Below, one piece after another: positions 35,834 to 48,951 of a stretch of 60,730 nt of DNA. The position numbers and the translations under genes are program-made. The notes beneath the pieces were generated by a model. It had not been told where the DNA came from. It saw only the letters and a program-made list of their open reading frames with translations, and ran no database searches. The stretch is from Betaproteobacteria bacterium (GTDB lineage: Bacteria > Pseudomonadota > Gammaproteobacteria > Burkholderiales > SHXO01), in NCBI GenBank assembly GCA_009693245.1, contig SHXO01000006.1, positions 1 to 60,730 of the forward strand. Reading direction: 5' to 3'. How positions within the stretch are numbered: the stretch's first letter is position 1; each line of letters opens with the position of its first letter.

Positions 35834-38800
35834 TTGCGCCTCGCGCACATCAAACTCGCAGGATTCAAATCCTTCGTCGATCCGACGCATATCCCCGTGC
35901 TCAGCTCCTTGGTGGGCGTGGTGGGCCCCAACGGCTGCGGTAAATCCAACGTCATTGACGCCGTGCGCTGGGTGTTGGGCGAATCCTCCGCCAAGAATCT
36001 GCGCGGGGAGACCATGCAGGACGTGATCTTCAATGGGTCTAGCGGACGCAAGGCGGTGGGCCGCGCCAGCGTGGAATTGATTTTCGACAATAGTCTGGGC
36101 AAGGCTTCCGGCCCTTGGTCGCGCTACGCGGAAATCTCGGTCAAGCGCGTGCTGGAGCGAAACGGCGAGTCCGATTACTACATTAACAACCAGCACGTGC
36201 GACGGCGCGACGTTGCCGATATGTTTCTGGGCACCGGCCTGGGCGGGCGCGCCTACGCCATCATCGAGCAGGGCATGATCTCTCGCATCATCGAGGCGAG
36301 GCCAGAGGAACTGAGGAGTTTTCTCGAGGAGGCGGCGGGTGTTTCCAAATACCGGGAGCGGCGCAAGGAAACCGAAAGCCGCCTCGCGGACACGCGCGAG
36401 AACCTGGCGCGCGTCAGCGACATCGTGCAAGAACTCGCGCGCAATCTCGAACATCTGGAGGCCCAGGCCGAAGTGGCGGCGAAGTTTCGCGCCTTGGAGG
36501 CGGAGCTTAAATCCACCCAGCACCTGCTCTGGTATTCGCGCAAGCAGGAGGCCGTGCAACAGCGCGCGCGTTATCTGCGCGACCTGGATCAAACTTCCAC
36601 CGAGTTGGAAGCGGAGATGGCTCGCATTCGCGAACTCGAACGCATGCTGGAGAGCGCGCACCAGGAATATATCGCCGGAAGCGACCGTTTGCAGCAAGCC
36701 CAAGGGGGGCTCTACGAGGCCAATGCCGCGGTTGCCAGGCTAGAGCAAGGCCTCGAACATCTGCGCGAGAGCCGGCGCCGCTTACAGGGGCAATTGGACC
36801 GTGCCCAAGCCGAACGCGCGCAAGCGGAGGAACGCAAGGCCACCATCGAATCCGGCCTTGGCGAGCAGTCACTGGCTTTGGAGTCCGCGGGGCGCGAAGC
36901 CGCCGAGGCGCAAGAACGCGCGGAGCATGCAGGCAATGCACTCCCCGCCGCCGAGCAACAGCACGCCTCCAAGCGAGAGGCCTTGGACGAAGCGCAAGAA
37001 CAGCTGGCCTTGGCGCAGCGCGAACTCGGGGTAGAGCGCACGCGCCTCACTCATGCCGAACGCGTGATGGAGCAAGTGCGGCAGCGACGAACGCGCCTAT
37101 CCGAGGAACGGGCGGGATTGCAGCAACCCGACCCGAGAGTCTTGGAAGAATTGAAAGCCAAGCTCGAAAGCCGCGGCGAGGCGTTGCGGCGCGACCGCGA
37201 GGCGCTGGCCGCCATTGACGCTCAATTGCCAATGTTGGACCAGGCGGTGAAAAGCGCCGCCCAGTCTCTGGAAACCGAGGAACGCGAAATCGGTGCGCAA
37301 GATGCGCGCCGGCAAGCCTTGGAGTTGTTGCAACGGCAAGTCAGCCGCTCGGGGGAGATGCACGCTTGGCTGGACCAACAGCAATTGGACGGTATGTCCC
37401 GCTTATGGGAAGGACTGAGTATTCGTCCAGGCTGGGAGGATGCCTTGGAGGCCGTGCTGCGCGAGCGCCTGAATGGCATCGCCCTGGAACAACTCGGCCG
37501 GGCGCAAGACTGGTTGCAGCACCCGCCGCCGGGGAAGGTGTCTTTCTTCGAGCGGCAGCAACGCATTGCTCCGGATGAACCCTGGCAAGGCCATGCCACG
37601 TTGTTGAGCCGCTTGGAAATTCGCGATCAAGCGCTGGGTGCCGTGTTGGCGGACTGGCTCGGCCAGGTGTACATGGTGGACAGCGCCTCGGAGGGATTTC
37701 GCCGCCGCGCGGACTTACCCGCGGGCGCGCGCCTGGTGTGTCCCGAGGGGCATGTTTTCACATCCAGCAGCGTGAGTTTTCACGCCGAGGATTCCGAAGT
37801 ACACGGCATACTCGCGCGCCAGCACGAGATCGAGGCGCTACAGACGCGCCGCGAAACCATTGCCAGGAGCGTTGAGGCGGGCAAGCATCGTAAGGAAGAA
37901 GCACTGCTGGCCCTGGAAACTTCCCGGCGGAACCAGCAAGCCGCGCGCGACCGGCGCGACGAGACCCAGCGTTCCCAGCACGCGGCCGAATTGGAGTGGG
38001 TCCGTGCCTCTGAACAAGCGGACCGAATTCACCAGCGCTTCCGGCAGATCGAGGCGGAACTCTCTCGGTTGGAAGACGAACAGACACGAGAGCAAGGCTT
38101 GCGCGCGGACGCGCTGGGCGCGGTGGCACGCCTGGAAAATCAAGAGGACGCCGCCCAATCCAGGCTCGCGGAATCGCGCGAGGAATATGACGAGGCCGCG
38201 GAACAACTGCGCCGAACGAGGGAAGCGCATTCAAGCGCCTTGCGCGCTTTGCAGGAGCGCCAATTTTCCAAACGGGTGATCGAGCAAAAATTGCAGGACT
38301 TGCGCGCGGCACGTGAACAAGTGTCGTCGGGATTGGAGAACTTGACTGCCTTGCTGGCGAGTGTTCAAGGGGAAATGCAAACCCTGGATGAAAGTGCGCT
38401 GATGCGGGAGTTGCAAAGCGCGCTGGCACTCAAGGCGCGGCGCGAGGCGGCACTCTCCGGGCTGAGGCGGGAGGCCGAGGAAAAAGAGAGCGTGCGGCGC
38501 GAGCTCGATCGCGAACGCATGAGCACCCAGCAACGCCTAGCTCCCTTGCAAGAGCGCGCGGGAGAATTGAAACTCAAGGAGCAGGAGGCTCGTCTGGCGC
38601 AAGAGAACTTCTCCAGCCAATTGGAGGAGTCTGGCGCCAACGAAGAGGAACTGGCGCCGCGTCTCGTCAAGGGCGTGAGAGCCTCCGCCCTACAAGGGAG
38701 CATAGCGCAATTGACCAGCGAGATCGCCGCCTTGGGTGCCGTCAACTTGGCTGCCCTGGAAGAACTGGAATCTTCACGCACGCGCAAGAATTACTTGGAC

Positions 38801-39355
38801 GAGCAAAGCCGCGATTTGACCGAGGCCATCGATACGCTGGAGGATGCCATCCGCAAGATCGATCGCGAGACCCGCGAACGACTGCGCAACACCTTCGAGG
38901 CGGTGAACCGGCATTTCGGCGAGATGTTTCCCCAGTTGTTTGGCGGCGGCGAAGCCCAGCTCCTGATGACCGGCGAGGAGATATTGGATTGCGGATTGCA
39001 AGTGATCGCCCGTCCGCCGGGCAAGCGCAACGCTTCCATTCATCTGCTATCCGGAGGGGAGAAGGCGCTTACAGCCATCGCCTTGGTATTCTCTTTATTT
39101 CAACTGAATCCCGCGCCCTTCTGTTTGTTGGACGAGGTGGATGCACCCTTGGATGACACCAATACGGAGCGCTTCTGCAAATTGGTGCAGCGTATTTCCG
39201 AACAAACGCAATTTCTCTATATCAGCCACAACAAAATCACCATGGAGATGGCTCACCATTTGGTGGGCGTCACCATGCCCGAGCAAGGCGTGTCCAGGAT
39301 CGTCGCCGTGGATGTCGGTGAGGCCGTGCGGATGCGTTCCGAAGTGGCGGCTTAG
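35834..39355 (+). CDS. smc: Chromosome segregation protein SMC
   Basis: The 1173-residue ATPase entraps and organises chromosomal DNA together with ScpA/ScpB. The N-terminal head holds IKLAGFKSFVDPTHIPV and Walker A GPNGCGKSN (about residues 31-39). Two long coiled coils flank a hinge around residues 510-640 (LSIRPGWEDALEAVLRERLN). The C-terminal head has the ABC signature LLSGGEKALTAIALVF and Walker B FCLLDEVDAPLDDTNTERF. TTG 35834 gives the family start (MRLAHIKLAGFK-like); GTG 35801 in the same frame would add 11 residues. The frame is fully open over 3.5 kb. It begins the smc-zipA-ligA row, which is conserved in beta- and gammaproteobacteria. Confidence 0.95.
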   Translation: MRLAHIKLAGFKSFVDPTHIPVLSSLVGVVGPNGCGKSNVIDAVRWVLGESSAKNLRGETMQDVIFNGSSGRKAVGRASVELIFDNSLGKASGPWSRYAEISVKRVLERNGESDYYINNQHVRRRDVADMFLGTGLGGRAYAIIEQGMISRIIEARPEELRSFLEEAAGVSKYRERRKETESRLADTRENLARVSDIVQELARNLEHLEAQAEVAAKFRALEAELKSTQHLLWYSRKQEAVQQRARYLRDLDQTSTELEAEMARIRELERMLESAHQEYIAGSDRLQQAQGGLYEANAAVARLEQGLEHLRESRRRLQGQLDRAQAERAQAEERKATIESGLGEQSLALESAGREAAEAQERAEHAGNALPAAEQQHASKREALDEAQEQLALAQRELGVERTRLTHAERVMEQVRQRRTRLSEERAGLQQPDPRVLEELKAKLESRGEALRRDREALAAIDAQLPMLDQAVKSAAQSLETEEREIGAQDARRQALELLQRQVSRSGEMHAWLDQQQLDGMSRLWEGLSIRPGWEDALEAVLRERLNGIALEQLGRAQDWLQHPPPGKVSFFERQQRIAPDEPWQGHATLLSRLEIRDQALGAVLADWLGQVYMVDSASEGFRRRADLPAGARLVCPEGHVFTSSSVSFHAEDSEVHGILARQHEIEALQTRRETIARSVEAGKHRKEEALLALETSRRNQQAARDRRDETQRSQHAAELEWVRASEQADRIHQRFRQIEAELSRLEDEQTREQGLRADALGAVARLENQEDAAQSRLAESREEYDEAAEQLRRTREAHSSALRALQERQFSKRVIEQKLQDLRAAREQVSSGLENLTALLASVQGEMQTLDESALMRELQSALALKARREAALSGLRREAEEKESVRRELDRERMSTQQRLAPLQERAGELKLKEQEARLAQENFSSQLEESGANEEELAPRLVKGVRASALQGSIAQLTSEIAALGAVNLAALEELESSRTRKNYLDEQSRDLTEAIDTLEDAIRKIDRETRERLRNTFEAVNRHFGEMFPQLFGGGEAQLLMTGEEILDCGLQVIARPPGKRNASIHLLSGGEKALTAIALVFSLFQLNPAPFCLLDEVDAPLDDTNTERFCKLVQRISEQTQFLYISHNKITMEMAHHLVGVTMPEQGVSRIVAVDVGEAVRMRSEVAA

Positions 39356-39389
39356 GTTCCTTGGTGCCGAGAATTTATTAGGAAGATAG

Positions 39390-42576
<3,187 letters not shown>

Positions 42577-42583
42577 GCCATTC

Positions 42584-43453
42584 ATGACAACGGTAACCAA
42601 GGCAGTCTTTCCAGTGGCGGGATTGGGTACGCGCTTTCTCCCGGTGACCAAGTCGAGTCCCAAGGAGATGCTTCCCATCGTGGACAAGCCTCTCATTCAA
42701 CATGCCGTCGAGGAGGCCGTCGCGGCGGGCATTACCCATATGATTTTTATCACGGGCCGGAACAAGCGCGCCATCGAGGATCACTTTGACAAGGCCTACG
42801 AACTGGAAACGGAGTTAGAGATGCGCGGGCGCGACAAGCTGCTCGCCCAAGTACGTAATATCGTTCCGCGCCACGTCAATTGCACCTACGTGCGGCAGAC
42901 CGAAGCCTTGGGCCTGGGCCATGCCGTGCTGTGTGCCAAGCACGTGGTGGGCGACGAGCCCTTCGCGGTGATCTTGGCCGATGACTTGATCGACTCCACC
43001 ATACCAGTAATCCGGCAAATGGTGGAGGTGTACGAGCGCAAGCGCTGCTCGGTGATTGCCGTGCAGAGCGTCTCCCGCGAGGAGACTTCCAGTTACGGCA
43101 TCATCGCCGGGGATCCCGAGGGAGACCGGCTCATCCGCATGTCCAAGATCGTGGAAAAACCGAAGCCCGCCGACGCGCCTTCCACCTTGGGCGTGGTGGG
43201 GCGTTACGTGCTGTCGCCCTCAGTGTTTCGCCACCTCGAGCAAGTGAAGCCTGGGGCTGGCGGAGAAATTCAGTTGACCGATGGGATTGCCGCGGCCCTT
43301 GCCAGCGAGGGCGCCCTGGGTTACCAGTTCGAAGGGACACGCTACGACTGCGGCACGAAGCTGGGCTACCTTCAAGCCAATATCATGTACGGGTTGCGTC
43401 ACACCGAAGTGGCGGATGAATTGGCGGCATTCCTCAAAAGATTGCCGAGGTAA
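42584..43453 (+). CDS. galU: UTP-glucose-1-phosphate uridylyltransferase
   Basis: The 289-residue enzyme makes UDP-glucose from UTP and glucose-1-phosphate for envelope sugars. It shows [20 protein letters not shown] and [20 protein letters not shown] at the nucleotide site, [26 protein letters not shown] with the metal-binding Asp, and [23 protein letters not shown] 42584 begins seven bases after the ligA stop; the longer frame upstream is a shadow inside ligA. The length of 289 matches GalU. Confidence 0.96.
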   Translation: MTTVTKAVFPVAGLGTRFLPVTKSSPKEMLPIVDKPLIQHAVEEAVAAGITHMIFITGRNKRAIEDHFDKAYELETELEMRGRDKLLAQVRNIVPRHVNCTYVRQTEALGLGHAVLCAKHVVGDEPFAVILADDLIDSTIPVIRQMVEVYERKRCSVIAVQSVSREETSSYGIIAGDPEGDRLIRMSKIVEKPKPADAPSTLGVVGRYVLSPSVFRHLEQVKPGAGGEIQLTDGIAAALASEGALGYQFEGTRYDCGTKLGYLQANIMYGLRHTEVADELAAFLKRLPR

Positions 43454-43460
43454 CGGCATC

Positions 43461-44009
43461 GTGTTAGCTCACGCCGAGGCCTGGAAGGTGTTGCAAGGCG
43501 CGGACTTGATCTGCGACGAAGCCGCCGCGCGCGCCGCCGTGGAACGTGTTGCCCAAGAGATTACCGCTGCGCTGGGAGAGCGCTCTCCTCTCGTGATATC
43601 GGTCATGGGCGGTGGGGTGGTGTTTACGGGGCAATTGCTCCCTTTGCTACGTTTCCCCTTGGAATTCGATTACCTGCACGCGACGCGATACCGCGATGGC
43701 ACGAGCGGCGGTCAGATCGAGTGGAAGGTGCTTCCCCGCGCTGAGGCCAAGGGGCGCGTGGTTTTGGTACTCGATGACATCCTGGACCAGGGTCACACGT
43801 TGTTGGCCATTCGCGAGCGCATGCTAGGGCAGGGTGCCAGCGCTTTCTACAGTGCCGTCTTCGCCGATAAAATTCTCGCCGAGACCAAGCCTATCCACGC
43901 CGATTTCGTGGGGGTGCGCGTTCCAGACCGCTATGTGTTTGGCTTTGGCATGGACGTGCATGGCGCCTGGCGTAATCTTCCCGCTGTATATGCTTTGAAC
44001 AAGGAATAG
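43461..44009 (+). CDS. hpt: Hypoxanthine-guanine phosphoribosyltransferase
   Basis: The 182-residue protein matches the HPRT family of purine salvage: VISVMGGGVVFTGQLLPLL near residue 50, the RYRDGTSGGQIEW loop, VVLVLDDILDQGHTLLAI (the PRPP-binding motif), and the late DFVGVRVPDRYVFGFGMD base-binding segment. GTG 43461 starts eight bases after the galU stop. It precedes methylthioinosine phosphorylase, which delivers hypoxanthine, so the two form a salvage pair. The alternate start further upstream overlaps galU. Confidence 0.9.
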   Translation: MLAHAEAWKVLQGADLICDEAAARAAVERVAQEITAALGERSPLVISVMGGGVVFTGQLLPLLRFPLEFDYLHATRYRDGTSGGQIEWKVLPRAEAKGRVVLVLDDILDQGHTLLAIRERMLGQGASAFYSAVFADKILAETKPIHADFVGVRVPDRYVFGFGMDVHGAWRNLPAVYALNKE

Positions 44010-44011
44010 CA

Positions 44012-44764
44012 ATGCTGGCAATCATCGGCGGTTCGGGTTTGACCCAACTCGCCAATTTGGAAGTCACGCACCGGCAGATCGTGCGTACCCCCTGGGGGGA
44101 GCCCTCTGGACCGCTCACATTTGGCCTGATGCAAGGCAAGGAAGTGATGTTTTTGGCGCGCCATGGCTACGGCCACACCATACCGCCTCACCGGGTCAAT
44201 TACCGGGCGAATATCTGGGCGCTCAAGGAGTACAAGGCGAAGCAGGTTGTATCGGTCGCGTCCGTGGGCGGGATTGGAGCGAACATGAAACCAGGCGTCT
44301 TGGCTATTCCGCGCCAGATCATCGATTACACCCACGGGCGGCAGGGCACCTTCTTCGAAGGGGAAGGCTCGGGCGATGAACGTGCCGTGGTGCACATCGA
44401 TTTCACTCACCCCTACGACCAAGCTCTACGCGTCCAACTATTGCAAGCGGCCAAGGCAATCTCGATACCGGTGATCGACGGAGGTGTCTACGCCACGACC
44501 CAGGGACCGCGGTTGGAGACGGCGGCTGAAATCAACCGTCTTGAGCGTGACGGTGCGGACATGGTTGGCATGACAGGAATGCCGGAGGCTGCCCTCGCGC
44601 GCGAAATCGGGCTTCCCTACGCCGCGGTGGCGGTGGTGGCCAACCATGCCGCCGGACGCGCCGACAGCGAAAGCGGCGTTCATCTGGATGCCATTCACGC
44701 GATCTTGAAAGATGCGCTCCGGCAAGTCCGCGGCGTGATCGAGCAGTTACTCGTGACTCAATGA
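44012..44764 (+). CDS. mtnP: S-methyl-5'-thioinosine phosphorylase (MTAP/PNP family)
   Basis: The 250-residue phosphorylase has [15 protein letters not shown] at the phosphate loop, [35 protein letters not shown], and [16 protein letters not shown] with [16 protein letters not shown] in the active site. The sequence is closer to Pseudomonas-type methylthioinosine phosphorylase (MTIP) than to MTA phosphorylase; hypoxanthine would be released and taken by the adjacent hpt product. Final ATGA overlaps the deformylase start. MTAP activity is not excluded. Confidence 0.85.
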   Translation: MLAIIGGSGLTQLANLEVTHRQIVRTPWGEPSGPLTFGLMQGKEVMFLARHGYGHTIPPHRVNYRANIWALKEYKAKQVVSVASVGGIGANMKPGVLAIPRQIIDYTHGRQGTFFEGEGSGDERAVVHIDFTHPYDQALRVQLLQAAKAISIPVIDGGVYATTQGPRLETAAEINRLERDGADMVGMTGMPEAALAREIGLPYAAVAVVANHAAGRADSESGVHLDAIHAILKDALRQVRGVIEQLLVTQ

Positions 44765-45291
44765 TTAGAACAGTGCTGCGCATGGGCGACCCGCGGTTGC
44801 TGGAAGTGAGCAAGCCGGTGGAAGCCTTCGATACTCCAGAATTGCATGCGCTGTTGCAGGATATGGATGACACGATGCGTGCGCTGAGCGGCGCGGGGAT
44901 CGCGGCGCCCCAGATCGGCGTGCTCTTGCGCATGGTGATTTTCGAGGTCAAGGAGAATCCCCGCTATCCCGATGCGGAGCAGGTGCCCTACACGGTGCTG
45001 ATCAATCCCGTCATCACTCCCGTGAGCGAGGTCATGGAGGAGGGCTGGGAGGGGTGTCTGAGCGTTCCCGGCATGCGTGGGGTGGTCCCGCGTTACACCC
45101 AGTTGCGCTATCAGGGCCATGATCTTCAGGGCCAGCCCATCGACCGGACGGTTTCGGGATTTCACGCGCGCGTCGTGCAACACGAATGCGACCACCTGAA
45201 CGGCATCCTCTATCCCATGAGAATCAAGGATTTGCGGATGTTTGGCTACAATGACGTGCTTTTTCCAGGCCGGGAGGTGGTTGAGGACTGA
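44761..45291 (+). CDS. def: Peptide deformylase
   Basis: The 176-residue metalloprotein removes the formyl group from new proteins. All three motifs are present: [11 protein letters not shown] (motif 1), [15 protein letters not shown] with the metal-binding Cys (motif 2), and [15 protein letters not shown] with the HExxH-type metal site (motif 3, here HECDH). It overlaps the phosphorylase gene by four bases. This operon position (with hpt and mtnP) suggests it is a second deformylase; the copy usually linked with fmt is not in the window. Confidence 0.94.
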   Translation: MIRTVLRMGDPRLLEVSKPVEAFDTPELHALLQDMDDTMRALSGAGIAAPQIGVLLRMVIFEVKENPRYPDAEQVPYTVLINPVITPVSEVMEEGWEGCLSVPGMRGVVPRYTQLRYQGHDLQGQPIDRTVSGFHARVVQHECDHLNGILYPMRIKDLRMFGYNDVLFPGREVVED

Positions 45292-45351
45292 TTTTGTAAA
45301 TTCGCTGTTAAGTATTGTGTAATTTCGTCGTAACCCTGGCTGTCGAGACCC

Positions 45352-47546
45352 ATGAAGCATGCAGCCAGCACCGTGGCAGTTCGTTTTACCTCCCTTAAGA
45401 ATGGAACTCCCAGAGGCGTTTCCCAGCGCTCCGAGGATTTGCTAGCTCGCGCCATCGCCCATCATGGTGCCGGGCAATTTGCGCCCGCACTGGATATTTA
45501 CCGCCAGCTACTCGGTGATAACCCGGGGCATGCCAAAGCGTTAGAGCTCGCTGGAATTTGCTGCATGCAGGCGGGGCGCCATGCTGACGCCGCCGGTTAT
45601 CTGCGCGCGGCTCTCAAGAGCGATTCTGATAACCATACCCTTAACAACAATCTTGGCGTCTGTCTCCAGCATCTAGGCGATTTTTCCGGGGCCGCGCAGG
45701 CATTGCGCCAATCGGTCCGGTTGCAGCCCAATTATCCGGAAGCCCACAACAATCTCGGTAGCGTGTTGGAAGCGTCGAATCGATTACCGGAGGCGGTGAG
45801 TGCCTATCTGAAGGTTCTTGAGCTGGCACCCGAACATCGCGCGGCACTCCTGAATTTGAAACGCTTGGCCTGCGACCCCGAACTTGCCCCGGCGATAGCG
45901 CGGGAATTGGCGGTGCTTCCAGTGCAAAGCATCGCGCTTCGCGAGTTGCACTTCATCGCCAAAGCCGTATGCGACAGGCAGAGTTCCGCCGTGACTACCC
46001 AACCATTGAGGTTGATGCTGGAGTCCGCCGAGGCCAAGGCCGAGCGCGGCGACGCGGCGGGCGCCATCGAAGAATACCAACGCGTCGTGGCACATAATCC
46101 ACGCAATGCCGCGGCCTGGAATAACCTCGGGTTGCTCTTCAGGCGCGTGCACGATTACGCGCAAGCCTTGTCCGCTTTGGCGCGCGCGACGCAGCTCGAT
46201 CCGGACTTCGCCATGGCATGGAATAGTTTGGGCAGTTGTTACCTCGATCTTGGCGATCTCGCCCAGGCGCGTGGCGCCCTTGAGCGGGCCAAGAGCCTAG
46301 CGCCGACCACCGCGAGTATCGAATGCAACCTTGGCGTGCTGCACCGTGCTTCGCAAGACGCCACACAAGCCCTGGCGTGCTACGAGCGGGCCTTAATCAT
46401 GGACTCGAACCTGTGTACGAAACGCATTTGAATCTGGGAAACTTGCGCGGCGACTTCGGCGATGAGGCCGGCGCCCAGGAGGCCTTTGGACGTGCCGTGC
46501 AGTTGGCGCCCCAAAGCGCGGAGGCTCATTATGGTTTTGCGGTGGCGCAAAGTGCCCACGAGGTGGCGATGCATCATTTTAATCGTGCCCTTGCGTTGAA
46601 GCCTGAGTATCCGGAGGCCGAACTTGCCCGCCTTTATACCCAACTCAAGGCCTGCTACTGGAATGGCCTCTCCAGCCGCATCGCGCGAGTGAGCGAAATG
46701 GCGCAAGACCAGTCCATGCCGGCGTTGTAGCCCTTCTGGTTTGTGGCGATTTCGCCTTCACGCAAAGCCCAACAACAGTGCGCACGCAAATGGGCCCGCC
46801 TGAAAATGCCTCCGATCGCGCCCCTTGCGCGCGACAACATCCAGGTAGGGCACCCTAAGAAGACCTCGCTGGTTTGGGTAGGGTTTCTCTCGGGAGATTT
46901 GCGTTCGCATGCCGTCGTGGAGTTACTGAAGGAGGTATTGCCTTGCATCGATCCGCGCCGCTGCGAGCTCTTCGCGTACGACTCAAGTCCCGATGACGGC
47001 AGCGCAACGCGAAGGGAACTCCTGGCTTCATTCCGCGAAGCTCGTCCCGTGGCTACCCTGGACATGCACGCGCTTGCCAACACCATCGCCTCAGATGACA
47101 TCGACGTGCTGGTGGATCTCTCCGGTTACACGCAACACTCCCGCTCCAAAGTGCTCGCCTTGCGTCCCGCGCCAGTGCAAGTGAGTTATCTCGGATTTCC
47201 GGGAGCCATGGGGTGGAGCGCGGTGGATTATTTGTTGGCCGACGATTACCTCGTCCACGCATTACACGAGGCCGGCTACGACGAGCGTATCGTGCGCTTG
47301 CCGCTTTGCTACCAACCGGCCCGGCGCTTCGATCTGGATACGAACGCGATTCCCGCCCGCGAATCCATGGGATTGCCAAAGGAGGGGATCGTGTTCGCGT
47401 GCTTTGGCAACCCCTACAAATTGCGGCCGGAGATGTTCGAGTGCTGGCTGCGCATATTGCGGCAGGTGCCTGGAAGCGTACTGTGGTTCGCGCGTTATAA
47501 CGATATCGCCGAAAGCGCGCTGCGTGCCTTTACGAAGCCGAGCTGA
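45352..47546 (+). pseudogene. TPR / O-GlcNAc-transferase-like protein, frameshifted, stopped and truncated
   Basis: ATG 45352 starts a TPR array: about nine repeats such as NNLGVCLQHLGDFSGAAQAL and NNLGLLFRRVHDYAQALSAL. Near 46410-46420 the reading moves from frame 1 to frame 3 (THLNLGNLRGDFGDEAGAQE). An in-frame TAG at 46728-46730 precedes a segment typical of the OGT glycosyltransferase domain (VWVGFLSGDLRSHAVVELL, DVLVDLSGYTQHSRSKVLA, VQVSYLGFPGAMGWSAVDYL). The gene stops after RYNDIAESALRAF and lacks the C-terminal UDP-sugar lobe. Relatives glycosylate proteins in the cytosol, including flagellins. Three independent lesions make it a pseudogene beyond reasonable doubt. Confidence 0.8.
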
Positions 47547-47619
47547 TCGTCGCGTTGTACCGAAAATCCAAGACCAACGGCGTCGAATAGCCCGCGCCCA
47601 GGGTCTTAAGGGTTAGCCC

Positions 47620-48635
47620 ATGGCGGATGCCTTCACCGCCGTTACGCGCTTGTTGCTCGAAGGCGCCCTTCTTAGGGATTCCCGCGAAGGGGCGGAAAAC
47701 CCGAAATGGACGCCCGGCACCCAGGTGAAAGCCGAGGTGCGCGCCGTCATCGAACCATACCGGGCCCTGCTCCAAATCGGCCAACACGTCGTGGATGCCA
47801 GGCTACCAGTCCCGGTGAAGCTAGGGGAGCGCTTGCCGTTGCGCGTGGTGGAACCATTCCCGAAACTCGTGTTTGCGCTGGAGCCGGAAGACGCCCCGGC
47901 GGCGCAACGCAGCCAGGTGAGCATGAGTTCGGCGGCGCGGGTGATCGCCGAAGTCATACGCAATGCGGAGCCTGGGCAGACCAAGCCGTTGCAGCTCACG
48001 CAGCCATTGCCTCTGCCCCAAGGTGCGGCGCCACGCCCCGAGGAAATCGCACATAGCCTGAAGCAAGCCCTGGAACGCAGCGGGTTGTTCTACGAGAAGC
48101 ATCAAGCTCGCTGGATATCGGGGGAATATCCCTTGGCGGAGCTTGCGCGCGAGCCCCAAGCCAAGACATACCGGCCGGTTGGTACCGCCAGTCCGGTGTA
48201 CACGGAAATCCCGCCCGGCCCGACACTCCCCGATGAGGGGGTGTTACCAGCGGCGAAAAGCTCGCGGCCACTCTGAAGGAGGGCTCTTTTCCCCGTATGC
48301 CAGCGGAAGTGCCTCTGCGGGCACAACTGGATTTGATCGAGGGCCGCCCGGTCATGGTGGCCATCCTGGGTTGGGAGCCGCGGGAGGCGCATTGGGAGTT
48401 ACCGCGGAAGGGTCAGGCTGAGCGGGAAGAAGACATTTGGACTACCCAACTGCAACTGAATTTCCCGCGTTTGGGGCAAATGACCGCGCGCATCCGCCTG
48501 GCCGGCGACAGTTTGGCCCTCGCCTTGACCGCGGAATCTGGACAAACCAGGGCTGAATTGGCCGCGCGGCAGGAGGCCCTCAAGGCTGCGGGCCTTAGCC
48601 TGTCTGCCTTGGCGGTGAGCCATCGCGATGGGTGA
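47620..48635 (+). pseudogene. fliK: Flagellar hook-length control protein FliK-like, one frameshift
   Basis: ATG 47620 starts a Pro/Ala/Gln-rich protein with a long central region (RVIAEVIRNAEPGQTKPL, ALERSGLFYEKHQARWISGE). At the G5 run 48237-48241 one G is missing: adding it joins frame 1 to frame 3, giving VTSGEKLAATLKEGSFPRMP and then the C-terminal domain (TTQLQLNFPRLGQMTARIRL), which resembles the FliK hook domain. Total about 338 residues. FliK is an exported molecular ruler that tells FlhB to switch substrate. An FlhB-tail gene follows with an 8-bp overlap, a common pair. Whether the indel is real decides if the cell can finish hooks. Confidence 0.7.
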
Positions 48636-48951
48636 GGAGCGACGCCACGCGGTTGCCCTGACATACCGGAAGGACGATCAAGCCCCCAAGGTGGTGGCGA
48701 AAGGGCGTGGCCTCATCGCGGAAGAGATCATTGCGCGCGCCAAGGAGGCGGATATATTCGTCCACGAATCCGCCGAGCTGGTCTCCATGCTCATGCAGGT
48801 GGAGCTGGACCAGCACATCCCGCCCCAACTCTACCGCGCCATCGCGGAATTGCTAGCCTGGTTGTATCGCATCGAGGCAGGTGAGAACGTTCCCGCCCCA
48901 GTAGGCCCTAGTTCTGCAGCGCTTGCAGCAGCTCGCTCTCCAGGCGAATAA
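48628..48951 (+). CDS. FlhB C-terminal-domain-like protein (FhlB type)
   Basis: The 107-residue protein corresponds to the cytosolic C-terminal domain of FlhB without the membrane part: AVALTYRKDDQAPKVVAKG followed by GLIAEEIIARAKEADIFVHE and LDQHIPPQLYRAIAELLAWLY. The NPTH autocleavage motif of full FlhB is absent. Such stand-alone tails lie next to fliK in many betaproteobacteria and can partly replace the FlhB domain in export switching. Its last 44 bases overlap the 3' end of glnD on the other strand. Confidence 0.85.
   Translation: MGEERRHAVALTYRKDDQAPKVVAKGRGLIAEEIIARAKEADIFVHESAELVSMLMQVELDQHIPPQLYRAIAELLAWLYRIEAGENVPAPVGPSSAALAAARSPGE

Noticed and set aside
37758-38429. Long minus-strand open frames inside smc
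   Set aside because: They are Arg/Pro/Ala-rich shadows of the coiled-coil coding strand and have no start signals or family features.
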